Assembly: GCA_017397845.1 (NCBI GenBank) | Contig: JAFQHU010000007.1 | Location: 1 to 42,911 of the forward strand | DNA length: 42,911 bases | From: Clostridia bacterium | GTDB lineage: Bacteria; Bacillota; Clostridia; Oscillospirales; Acutalibacteraceae | Reading direction: 5' to 3' | Shown: positions 22,824 through 29,180 of the stretch, piece after piece | Layout of the letters: every line of letters starts with the position of its first letter | How positions within the stretch are numbered: position 1 is the first letter of the stretch | Program-made: the position numbers and the translations under genes | Notes under the pieces: generated by a model | What the model was told of the DNA's origin: nothing | What the model saw: the letters and a program-made list of their open reading frames with translations, nothing else | Database searches by the model: none

Positions 22824-23614
22824 TATTCTTCCTCCCCTTTCACACCTAATGCCTCGGCCAATATTTCCGTGAAATAATAAACGGGAACTGTGGCTTTGGA
22901 ATTTTTGGTAAGATTATATTGGCAAAGAGGACAGGCTGTGATAAGCATATCCGCACCGAAGCCCGATGCGCTGTCCATAATGTTGTCGCACATTTTGGCG
23001 GAGAGATCCTTTGCTTTAAGAGAGATGTATCCGCCGCAGCATTCATTGCGGTAGGGATAAATTACGGGTTCAGCACCCAAAGCACGGATAAAGTCCTCGA
23101 TTATGGTGGGATTTTCCGGGTTATCAAAGCCTAAAATTTCACCGGGTCTTAAAAGAAGACAGCCGTAATATGCGCCTATTTTTTTACCCGTAAGGGGCTT
23201 TACCACCTTTTTCTTAAGCTCATCAAAGCCGATTTCGTCACGGAGAACCTCAAGAAAATGAAGAACCTTTGCTTCGCCCATATAGGGTTCGTCAAGCTTC
23301 ATATAGTTGTTTGCCTTTACTCTGATATCCTCCACATTCTGCATATCGTCGTTTACTCTTTTTAAAACATGATAGCAGGCAGAGCAGAGGGTAACGAGCT
23401 GCTGCCCTTTGACCTTTGCTTCGTTAAGGGCGCGGACAGAAGAAAGCTTTGTGGCGATTTCGTCGCTGCTGAGAGGATAAACACCGCCGCAGCACTGCCA
23501 ATTTTCGATTTCCTCCAGCTCGAAGCCGAGAACCTCAGCAGACTTTCGGGCATAAGTGTCAAGGTCTTTTGCCTTTGTCCGTAAGGTACAACCGGGATAA
23601 TAACTGTACTTCAT
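22823..23614 (-). CDS. hdrB: heterodisulfide reductase subunit B, two CCG domains
   Basis: A 263-residue protein. ATG 23614 (MKYSYYPGCTLRTKAKDL) is chosen because family members start here; a modest AAAGGATC site lies upstream. Two CCG domains are complete: C9, C41-C42 and C77/C80 (NWQCCGG, TLCSACYHV) in the first, and YYGCLLL, NECCGGY and TACPLCQYN in the second. In HdrB each CCG domain binds part of the noncubane [4Fe-4S] clusters that reduce a disulfide. It is the first gene after the operon promoter. Its partner substrate in this bacterium is unknown. A role as bridge to the fumarate reductase, as CCG-domain SdhE/TfrB proteins do, is plausible. Confidence 0.93.
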   Translation of the reverse strand: MKYSYYPGCTLRTKAKDLDTYARKSAEVLGFELEEIENWQCCGGVYPLSSDEIATKLSSVRALNEAKVKGQQLVTLCSACYHVLKRVNDDMQNVEDIRVKANNYMKLDEPYMGEAKVLHFLEVLRDEIGFDELKKKVVKPLTGKKIGAYYGCLLLRPGEILGFDNPENPTIIEDFIRALGAEPVIYPYRNECCGGYISLKAKDLSAKMCDNIMDSASGFGADMLITACPLCQYNLTKNSKATVPVYYFTEILAEALGVKGEEE

Positions 23615-23730
23615 ACATCTATGATCCTTTCTCTGAAAAATAGTTTTTGGGCGTTGAGGTCTGAGCTTAAAAAAACTCCGTTTTCTCCTGTATTTAAGTT
23701 CATAAAACACCAACACAGTCCATTCGGTTA

Positions 23731-23759
23731 ATCATAACATTTTTTCGACAAAATTTCAA
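23731..23759 (-). promoter_or_regulatory. promoter of the Hdr-Flx-Frd-Fum operon
   Basis: Minus strand TTGAAA (23754-23759), 17 bp, TATGAT (23731-23736), giving a leader of about 110 bases before hdrB. No attenuator or riboswitch fold is obvious in the leader. Confidence 0.65.
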
Positions 23760-23928
23760 CCTTTTAAGAAAGAAAAAACTTCCTGTTTACGGGGTTTTTT
23801 ATGCTTTTTTGATATAGACATATATATTGAAAGATAACTCAGAAAAATACTTCGTCATCAGCAAATCGAAACCGCAAACAAAACACAGTGTGGAAAACCA
23901 AAAAAAATAAAAGGAACGATGTGGAAAA

Positions 23929-24202
23929 CGCCGACGTCCCATAAGGCAGTATTTCTTTAAAAAGTGAAACAACTTCACAATAATGCGTTAAAAATCACCG
24001 ATATGCGTCAGCATTATCAGTGATTTTTGCCTTTTCTTGCAAAGTTTTTTCGCATTTTAAAGTGCTTCGCAGTTTCGTAAGAACTAAAAATTTCTTGTAT
24101 TGAAGTCACAAAACGCAGCAAGGCTGTCGCCTTGCGAGGCTTTTGGCAAAAATACAGGGAATTTTGTTCGAGAAACAAATACTTCCTTATGGGACGTCGG
24201 CG
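23929..24202. mobile_element. MITE-like element with 26-bp terminal inverted repeats
   Basis: The ends CGCCGACGTCCCATAAGG... (23929-23954) and their complement (24177-24202) match at 25 of 26 bases, enclosing 274 bp without a transposase. Inside are a terminator-like hairpin (AAAAATCAC/GTGATTTTT, about 23989-24027) and CAAGGC-TGTC-GCCTTG. No clear target-site duplication is seen. The frame starting at 24100 reads through this element and is not a gene. Confidence 0.7.
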
Positions 24203-24239
24203 TACTCACCCTCGCTCCTTCTCTTTTTATGCAATTGCA

Positions 24240-24267
24240 TGCAAATGTAAAAATTGTTACATTTGCA
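24240..24267. repeat. 11-bp inverted repeat hairpin
   Basis: TGCAAATGTAA-AAATTG-TTACATTTGCA between the MITE-like element and the decayed small gene. There is no T-tract on either side, so it is not an evident terminator. The rest of 24268-24360 shows no gene. Confidence 0.5.
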
Positions 24268-24371
24268 GGTAAAGAAAATCAGAATGTAAATATAAAGATA
24301 AAGAAAATGATAATGATAAACAGAAAGGAACCGAGAAGATTTTGTTGAAAACCTTTCAGTGTGGAAAACTC

Positions 24372-24450
24372 CTTATTTTACTCTGTTTTTCTGCTCAACA
24401 AACTGATTAAACAGTTCGAAAAATTTATCGAATGCCTCCTCCTCGGATGC
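24372..24450 (-). pseudogene. possible remnant of a small amphipathic-peptide gene
   Basis: On the minus strand a frame ending at TAA 24372 reads ...SASEEEAFDKFFELFNQFV-EQKNRVK. It resembles the amphipathic helix of the microproteins at 26460 and 33812 and follows a good promoter (24468-24496), but no ATG, GTG or TTG stands in frame between promoter and peptide. It looks like a decayed microgene, or a short RNA with chance coding potential. Confidence 0.35.
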
Positions 24451-24467
24451 ACTTTCCTGACGGATTT

Positions 24468-24496
24468 ATAATATCACCTGCTTTTTTCTTTGTCAA
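24468..24496 (-). promoter_or_regulatory. orphan sigma-A promoter
   Basis: Minus strand TTGACA (24491-24496), 17 bp, TATTAT (24468-24473). About 30 bases downstream comes a GAGGAGGAGG purine tract but no usable start codon. Between 24497 and 24625 I see only a GGGACG/CGTCCC hairpin (about 24551-24573). Confidence 0.6.
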
Positions 24497-24625
24497 TAAA
24501 CGTTTTCAGTGAACGACCGATGTGTTGTCCCTGTGACATTGATTATACACGGGACGTCGAGGGCGCCGTCCCCTTCTTCTTCGTTCCCGAAGCTTTTCCC
24601 GCGATTGCACATTCCGAATTAAAAT

Positions 24626-24652
24626 AAAAAAGTCCGGCATAAAGCCGAACCT
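24626..24652 (-). terminator. terminator of HPr gene
   Basis: Minus strand GGTTCGGC-TTTAT-GCCGGACT followed by T6, about 20 bases after the ptsH-like stop. Confidence 0.85.
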
Positions 24653-24672
24653 TTCAGAAGTCAGATATTAAC

Positions 24673-24936
24673 TTATTCTGTGAAGCCTGATTCAACAAGC
24701 TTTACAAGCTCCTCAACAGCCTGTTCTTCGTCGGAACCGCCGGCGATGATACGGATATCTGTGCCGCCCATGATGCCGAGCGAAAGAACGCCGAGAAGGC
24801 TTTTTGCGTTTACTCTTCTCTCTTCCTTTTCAACCCAGATGGATGATTTGAATTCATTTGCTTTCTGGATAAAGAAGGTAGCGGGACGAGCGTGAAGACC
24901 GACCTGATTCTGAACTTTTACATCTTTAACAAACAT
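24673..24936 (-). CDS. ptsH: HPr-family phosphocarrier protein
   Basis: An 87-residue protein. ATG 24936 (MFVKDVKVQ) has GGGAGATATAGAT upstream and gives the usual HPr length; a GTG five codons earlier lacks a site. The active-site motif NQVGLHARPATFF holds the phospho-accepting His (H16 here). The regulatory serine site is present as AKSLLGVLSLG, the target of HPr kinase in Firmicutes. It therefore looks like a full HPr rather than Crh. It moves phosphate from enzyme I to sugar permeases and, when Ser-phosphorylated, acts with CcpA. It is a single-gene unit with a strong promoter; no PTS enzyme genes are adjacent. Confidence 0.94.
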   Translation of the reverse strand: MFVKDVKVQNQVGLHARPATFFIQKANEFKSSIWVEKEERRVNAKSLLGVLSLGIMGGTDIRIIAGGSDEEQAVEELVKLVESGFTE

Positions 24937-24982
24937 ATCTATATCTCCCACACATAAATTTTTCTTTTGAGTGTCGCTATAT

Positions 24983-25010
24983 ATTATACCACAAAACTTT
25001 TCTTCGTCAA
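24983..25010 (-). promoter_or_regulatory. promoter of HPr gene
   Basis: Minus strand TTGACG (25005-25010), 16 bp, TATAAT (24983-24988), about 47 bases before ATG 24936. Confidence 0.78.
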
Positions 25011-25106
25011 TGGTTAAAAGATACTTTAAAAGATTTTGGTTGCAAGACTAAACTTCAATAAAAATAAAGAGTCGTTTTTGTGCAAAATAACTACAAAATA
25101 TTTCTT

Positions 25107-25136
25107 TTAAAAAGCACTATGCACAATCATAAGGCT
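25107..25136 (-). terminator. weak terminator after trmD
   Basis: Minus strand AGCCTTATG-N6-CATAGTGCT (8 of 9 pairs) followed by TTTTTAAAAG, just after the trmD stop. Confidence 0.5.
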
Positions 25137-25140
25137 ATTT

Positions 25141-25893
25141 TTATTCTTTTTCTTCATTTTTCATACTTTTTTTGTACTCCCGCAGATACTCAATATCCTT
25201 TTTCGAAAGCTCAGCCTTTGACAGCATATCGGGACGTCGGTCATAGGTTCTTTCGAGAGATTTTTCGCGGCGGAATTTCTCTATATTTTTATGGTGCCCC
25301 GATAACAGTATATCGGGAACAGCCCGTCCGTGCCACTCGCAGGGGCGGGTGTATTGGGGGTATTCCAGCAGAGAATTAAAGTGGCTTTCCTCAGTAAAGG
25401 CATCCTCATTGGCAAGCACACCGTCAAGCATACGCGAAATACTGTCAGCTAAAACAAGAGCGGGAAGCTCACCGCCGGTCAGCACATAGTCGCCTATGGA
25501 TATTTCTTCGTCAACTATTTCCTCTATAACTCTTTCGTCTATGCCCTCATAATGACCGCAGAGAATGGCGATATTATCCATCTGTGCCAACTCTTTGACT
25601 CTTTGCTGAGTGAGAACCTTACCCTGAGGAGACATAAAAATGAGATGGGGCTTTGTCCCTCTTTTTTCGCACAGAGCCCGGAAGCAGTCATAAACGGGCT
25701 GTACCTGCATAATCATACCGGTGCCGCCGCCGTAGGGAGCATCATCCACACGTCGGTGCTTGTCGGCGGAATAATCTCTTATTTGGATGCAGTTTATTTC
25801 CACCTTTCCCTCCTGTCTTGCCCGGCCGATAATGCTTTCGGACAGAACGGACTCACACATTTCGGGAAAGAGAGTGAGTATATCAATCTTCAT
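25141..25893 (-). CDS. trmD: tRNA (guanine-37-N1)-methyltransferase
   Basis: A 250-residue SPOUT methyltransferase. ATG 25893 (MKIDILTLFPEM) is the family start; a TTG two codons earlier is less likely. Conserved features: RDYSADKHRRVDDAPYGGGT and GMIMQ in the N-terminal part, the trefoil-knot SAM site ILCGHYEGIDERV, then SIGDYVLTGGELPALVL, and the tRNA-binding end RRPDMLSK. It adds a methyl group to G37 next to the anticodon of Leu, Pro and Arg tRNAs to prevent frameshifting. It overlaps rimM by 11 bases and is translated after it. Confidence 0.97.
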   Translation of the reverse strand: MKIDILTLFPEMCESVLSESIIGRARQEGKVEINCIQIRDYSADKHRRVDDAPYGGGTGMIMQVQPVYDCFRALCEKRGTKPHLIFMSPQGKVLTQQRVKELAQMDNIAILCGHYEGIDERVIEEIVDEEISIGDYVLTGGELPALVLADSISRMLDGVLANEDAFTEESHFNSLLEYPQYTRPCEWHGRAVPDILLSGHHKNIEKFRREKSLERTYDRRPDMLSKAELSKKDIEYLREYKKSMKNEEKE

Positions 25894-26401
25894 CGTCAAA
25901 AATTCCTCTCAGTGGGCGTATTTTTATGATGCCCTCAGCCACATCAACATCAATAACCACGGAAGGGATGGCAGGGATAAGATATTCCTTTCCGCCGTCG
26001 ACTTTTATGTGCCAAACATCGTTGGCTCCCGTTTCGCTCACATCGGAGAGTATGCCGTAAAGCCTGTCCTCATCATCGGCATCGACGACCTTGCAGTCGA
26101 AAAGCTCCTGCATAAAATAAAAGCCTTCGGGCAAAACAGCATCGCTGCGCTTCATATAAAGGATACGGTTCCGCATTTTGTTCGCTTCTTCGGGAGTGTC
26201 AATGCCGTCGATTTTCATTATAGCCATATTGCCGCCCTGTCTTATCTTTACCTTAAGGGGCTTTTCTCCCTTTTTATCAAGATAAAGAGTGCGGAATTTT
26301 TTCATAAAATCCACACTGTCGCACCAAGGCTGAACCTTCATTTCACCCTTTATTCCGTGGGTAGAGGTGATTTTTCCTATTTCAAGATATTCTTTTATCA
26401 T
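25883..26401 (-). CDS. rimM: ribosome maturation factor RimM
   Basis: A 172-residue protein starting at ATG 26401 with AAAGGAAATTCTT upstream. The N-terminal RimM barrel has LEIGKITSTHGIKGEMKVQP, and the C-terminal PRC-barrel-like half has DVWHIKVDGGKEYLIPAIPS plus VVIDVDVAEGIIKI. It helps 30S head assembly by binding S19. rimM-trmD is the usual gene order, but rpsP and rplS, normally the flanking genes, are absent here: a terminator and a microgene lie upstream and HPr lies downstream. Confidence 0.96.
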   Translation of the reverse strand: MIKEYLEIGKITSTHGIKGEMKVQPWCDSVDFMKKFRTLYLDKKGEKPLKVKIRQGGNMAIMKIDGIDTPEEANKMRNRILYMKRSDAVLPEGFYFMQELFDCKVVDADDEDRLYGILSDVSETGANDVWHIKVDGGKEYLIPAIPSVVIDVDVAEGIIKIRPLRGIFDDED

Positions 26402-26419
26402 AAGAATTTCCTTTCATAT

Positions 26420-26448
26420 AAAATCAAAGGCTGTCAATCGAGACAGCC
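26420..26448 (-). terminator. terminator of the 47-aa microgene
   Basis: Minus strand GGCTGTC-TCGATT-GACAGCC followed by TTTGATTTTA, about 12 bases after the stop. Confidence 0.8.
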
Positions 26449-26459
26449 ATGATATTCAG

Positions 26460-26603
26460 TTATTTGCTTTCGGGGAACATCGTGTCAACATAAAAATCAT
26501 CGTTGGGCTCTTCTCTGAATTCTTTGCAGACAAGATCATAAAGCCAGTTCCAAAGCTTGGTGAAAAATTCGTCGAATAAATCAAAAAATTCCTGTGCTGT
26601 CAT
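26460..26603 (-). CDS. 47-aa acidic amphipathic microprotein
   Basis: A complete small gene: promoter at 26636-26664, TTTAGGAGGAAATTACA ribosome binding site, ATG 26603, stop TAA at 26460 and a terminator. The peptide begins MTAQEFFDLFDEFFTKLWNW, continues LYDLVCKEFREEPNDDFYVD and ends TMFPESK. Residues 5-30 form an amphipathic helix rich in Phe, Trp and Leu on one side and Asp/Glu on the other. It is too polar for a simple membrane helix and has no signal peptide. Its FFTKLWNWLYDLVC aligns with FIEKLFNAIHSLVC of secreted paralog A. A membrane-surface or protein-binding peptide is plausible; function unknown. Confidence 0.78.
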   Translation of the reverse strand: MTAQEFFDLFDEFFTKLWNWLYDLVCKEFREEPNDDFYVDTMFPESK

Positions 26604-26635
26604 TGTAATTTCCTCCTAAAAATTTTCTTTGCTTT

Positions 26636-26664
26636 ATTATATACCAAAAAAAGGGAAATTTCAA
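26636..26664 (-). promoter_or_regulatory. promoter of the 47-aa microgene
   Basis: Minus strand TTGAAA (26659-26664), 17 bp, TATAAT (26636-26641). Confidence 0.8.
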
Positions 26665-26685
26665 GGGGATATGAAATAAAACATA

Positions 26686-26994
26686 TCAATCCATATAATC
26701 AATTATTCTTTCTATAGCCTCTCTTTGTTCTGCAGAAAGACTTTCTATTTTAAAATATAAATCTTTACTGCTTTTATAATCCTGTTTGTTTCCGAACATC
26801 AGCTCTGATTCGTCAATTCTGAAAATCGCGCATATTTTTTCAATAAGAATAAGACTGGGTCTATAAGAGCCCGTTTCTATTCTGCTCAAATGCTCCACGG
26901 AAACATCAAGCATTTCAGCTAATTTTTCCTGAGTAAGGACAAGTTCCTTTCTCTTCTCTTTTATTCTTTTTCCAATTGCACTAAAATTAATCAT
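26686..26994 (-). CDS. XRE-family helix-turn-helix regulator
   Basis: A 102-residue protein. ATG 26994 (MINFSAIGKRIKEKRKEL) is chosen as the usual start just before the HTH; ATG 26997 is adjacent. The HTH covers about residues 6-60 (LVLTQEKLAEMLDVSVEHLS, RIETGSYRPSLILIEKICAI, then IDESELMFG). A short helical tail (KIESLSAEQREAIERIIDYM) may dimerise. It is divergent from the unknown gene at 27133, and a perfect 14-bp palindrome lies in that gene's promoter, so it probably represses it. Regulation is inferred from layout. Confidence 0.85.
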   Translation of the reverse strand: MINFSAIGKRIKEKRKELVLTQEKLAEMLDVSVEHLSRIETGSYRPSLILIEKICAIFRIDESELMFGNKQDYKSSKDLYFKIESLSAEQREAIERIIDYMD

Positions 26995-27072
26995 CATTAA
27001 CACCCGACTAACCATTCTTTGATTTAATATATCAATTTTTCCATAAAATATTAATGATTTTGAAAATTTATA

Positions 27073-27101
27073 TTGACTTTTATTATCAATATTGATATTA
27101 T
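27073..27101 (+). promoter_or_regulatory. promoter of the 27133 gene with palindromic operator
   Basis: TTGACT (27073-27078), 17 bp, TATTAT (27096-27101). The spacer contains TATCAATATTGATA (27084-27097), a perfect palindrome ideally placed for repression by the divergent XRE protein. Confidence 0.75.
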
Positions 27102-27132
27102 AAGTTCATAATTTTATAAAGGAGTGACAGTA

Positions 27133-27597
27133 ATGAGTTCTGCAATCAAAAAAACAGCACGTGAAATCAAACAGAGAGAAGAAATTAAAGCAAAAGCTCT
27201 CGAAAAAGGTTGGCGTTCCAGATGGACTCTTTTATTCAAGGCATGGGCAGGAGCTGACCGAGGCTCTCATCTTGAATGGTTAGGCTTTTATGAAGAAGCG
27301 GCAAACGTAAGAGGCAAATACAAATTTGGGGTGAAGGATACCATGAAGCTGACTGCTGAAATCACATCCGGCATGGTAACAAATGTAGCCAATTCAGCTC
27401 TTTCAGAAGGCATTTATGACAAATCCAGTAATACTGTATATTATGGTCATATCTCTAACTCAACAGGATATTCAACATCCTTCAAATTCCTCGGTGGTAT
27501 GTTTTATACGGCTGTCGAGCAAATAGGCATCATTTTCGGAAAATACAAAACCGATGCGTTCGGACTTCCCGTCCGTTGGTTCAAGCCAAAAAAATGA
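27133..27597 (+). CDS. hypothetical protein under XRE control
   Basis: A 154-residue protein. ATG 27133 (MSSAIKKTAREIKQREEIKA) has AAAGGAGTGACAGTA upstream. The first ~30 residues are a basic, charged helix. The middle contains WTLLFKAWAGADRGSHLEWL and GFYEEAANVRGKYKFGVKDT, with glycine- and serine-rich segments later (ALSEGIYDKSSNTVYYGHIS, FKFLGGMFYTAVEQIG). It ends basic, GLPVRWFKPKK. No signal peptide or clear membrane helix is visible. I do not recognise the family. Its tight promoter-operator suggests conditional expression. A terminator hairpin separates it from the membrane protein downstream. Confidence 0.75.
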   Translation: MSSAIKKTAREIKQREEIKAKALEKGWRSRWTLLFKAWAGADRGSHLEWLGFYEEAANVRGKYKFGVKDTMKLTAEITSGMVTNVANSALSEGIYDKSSNTVYYGHISNSTGYSTSFKFLGGMFYTAVEQIGIIFGKYKTDAFGLPVRWFKPKK

Positions 27598-27619
27598 TGC
27601 AAACATAACTGCTTGATTT

Positions 27620-27655
27620 TATCGGTGCTCAAACCACAAATGAGCACCGATTTTA
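27620..27655 (+). terminator. terminator of the 27133 gene
   Basis: ATCGGTGCTCA-N9-TGAGCACCGAT followed by TTTAATT. Confidence 0.85.
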
Positions 27656-27676
27656 ATTAAAGAAAGGATTTTTAAA

Positions 27677-29104
27677 ATGCTTGTATTCATAAAAAAACAC
27701 CTGACAAAAATTATCAGTCTGACTTTAATAATCATTTTACTGATATGGTTTTCAGAATTTCTGAAAACTCCCGAAGGTAAATCCTTCCTGGCAAATTTAA
27801 TGGGTGAGTTTCCTTTTGCAAAATTCATATATGACACCGTAAATGACATTCTCGGATATAATGTTAAATTGCCCGAAATAACAGCAAGCTCCGTTTCAGA
27901 GGATTTAATAAAGCTTTTTATTTCATCATCGGTAAGCTGTTTGCTTTTCAGATTATTTTCAATACTGTTTCTCAATGTCCGTATTCCGAAAAATCAGATT
28001 TTAAGAGGCATTCGGACCGATGCTGACATAATAGATGAAAATACGGGTTCTCTTTTATACAGGCTAAAGCATTCTTTTTTCTCAGGATTGTCGGCTTCCG
28101 TTTCAGTATTAATATCAGGATGGTGCATAGAAAAAATCTCCGCTATTATTTCAGATAAATATTCTCCGCCTGAAACTACTTATATTACTTTATTGGCTTT
28201 ATTGGTATTTTTCCTCGCTTACAGCGTTCTTTTTGCCATACTCTCAGGCTACGGTTTTGGATTTTCGTTGCTGAAAACAGTCTTTTTCAATGTTGTACCG
28301 AATCTTTTGTCAACTCTCGGAACAACATTCTTTATGCTGGGAATTTACATCTCTTACACCGCATCGGGATTTAGCATAACCACTTTTATATGGATTTCAC
28401 TTTTCGTGATTTGGGCAGGCGTTTCCGATTACTTTGTAAATTTGTTAAAAAAAGAAATCGTCAGACACAGAGGTAATTTTTCGATTAATTTTTCGGATTT
28501 GTTTGCAGTTACCGCCATGTACTTTTCCGTGGCATCCTACTGCTGCATCTACTTCGTAAAACTCAACTACACATCACACTTCGATTATCTCAATGACCCG
28601 GCAGTAAAAACATTTTTCAACCTCAAAGCAACCCCGTTATTTGAGTTTATCGTACTTAACAAGCCCCCTGTCTCACTTTTTACGGACCATCTTTCCGTCC
28701 TTGTTTCAAGCATTCCCTATATGCTTCTTTTTTCACTCATAACCTGCGTACTGACTCGCATAATCAGATTCCGCAGTCTGCTTGCATGGTTTATAGCACA
28801 AAGTATTTCTTTGGGCATAATTATCGTTTTGTATTCATTTACGATATATTGTTATAACTCTTTAAGTTCCTTTTGGACTGTCGTCGGAATTATAATATTC
28901 CTGATTGTTGCCTGTCTCATATTCGGAGACGGAATCGTTTCTCTTGCTTTTGAAACACTTTTATGCTGTATACCGATAACAGTAATTGCTTGTCTGCTTT
29001 ACTTTGTCCCTGCCGGCATTGATACACTTGCGATTTATCTTGGTGGCGGCATGTTAGCCTCATGGGGCGGATGGTTTGCTTTTGATTATTTCAACGATAA
29101 TTAA
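27677..29104 (+). CDS. polytopic membrane protein, unknown function
   Basis: A 475-residue protein starting at ATG 27677 with AAAGGATTTTTAAA upstream. It has about ten hydrophobic helices, for example TKIISLTLIIILLIWFSEFL near the N-terminus, YITLLALLVFFLAYSVLFAI around 165-190, and several in the C-terminal half (SLGIIIVLYSFTIYCYN, VVGIIIFLIVACLIFGD, ITVIACLLYFVPAGI). There is no ATP-binding motif or recognised transporter signature. Two shorter soluble loops hold charged residues (NVRIPKNQILRGIRTDADII and KKEIVRHRGNFSINF). It lies between two terminators, so it is probably transcribed alone or by read-through from the 27133 promoter. Confidence 0.75.
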   Translation: MLVFIKKHLTKIISLTLIIILLIWFSEFLKTPEGKSFLANLMGEFPFAKFIYDTVNDILGYNVKLPEITASSVSEDLIKLFISSSVSCLLFRLFSILFLNVRIPKNQILRGIRTDADIIDENTGSLLYRLKHSFFSGLSASVSVLISGWCIEKISAIISDKYSPPETTYITLLALLVFFLAYSVLFAILSGYGFGFSLLKTVFFNVVPNLLSTLGTTFFMLGIYISYTASGFSITTFIWISLFVIWAGVSDYFVNLLKKEIVRHRGNFSINFSDLFAVTAMYFSVASYCCIYFVKLNYTSHFDYLNDPAVKTFFNLKATPLFEFIVLNKPPVSLFTDHLSVLVSSIPYMLLFSLITCVLTRIIRFRSLLAWFIAQSISLGIIIVLYSFTIYCYNSLSSFWTVVGIIIFLIVACLIFGDGIVSLAFETLLCCIPITVIACLLYFVPAGIDTLAIYLGGGMLASWGGWFAFDYFNDN

Positions 29105-29112
29105 ATACATTA

Positions 29113-29143
29113 AGGGCAGACTTGACTGTTTGCCCTGTTTTTT
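29113..29143 (+). terminator. terminator of the membrane protein gene
   Basis: AGGGCA-GACTTGACTGTT-TGCCCT followed by GTTTTTTA, nine bases after the stop. Confidence 0.75.
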
Positions 29144-29180
29144 ATATAATCTTTTCATCAAAATGAAAAAGAGTGATAAA

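Noticed and set aside
24100..24348. 82-codon frame across the MITE-like element
   Set aside because: Reads out of the mobile element into A-rich sequence, with no ribosome binding site; composition follows element hairpins.
23889..24370. Three TGTGGAAAAC motifs resembling DnaA boxes
   Set aside because: They differ from TGTGGATAA, are only three and irregularly spaced, and no dnaA or dnaN lies nearby; not an origin.
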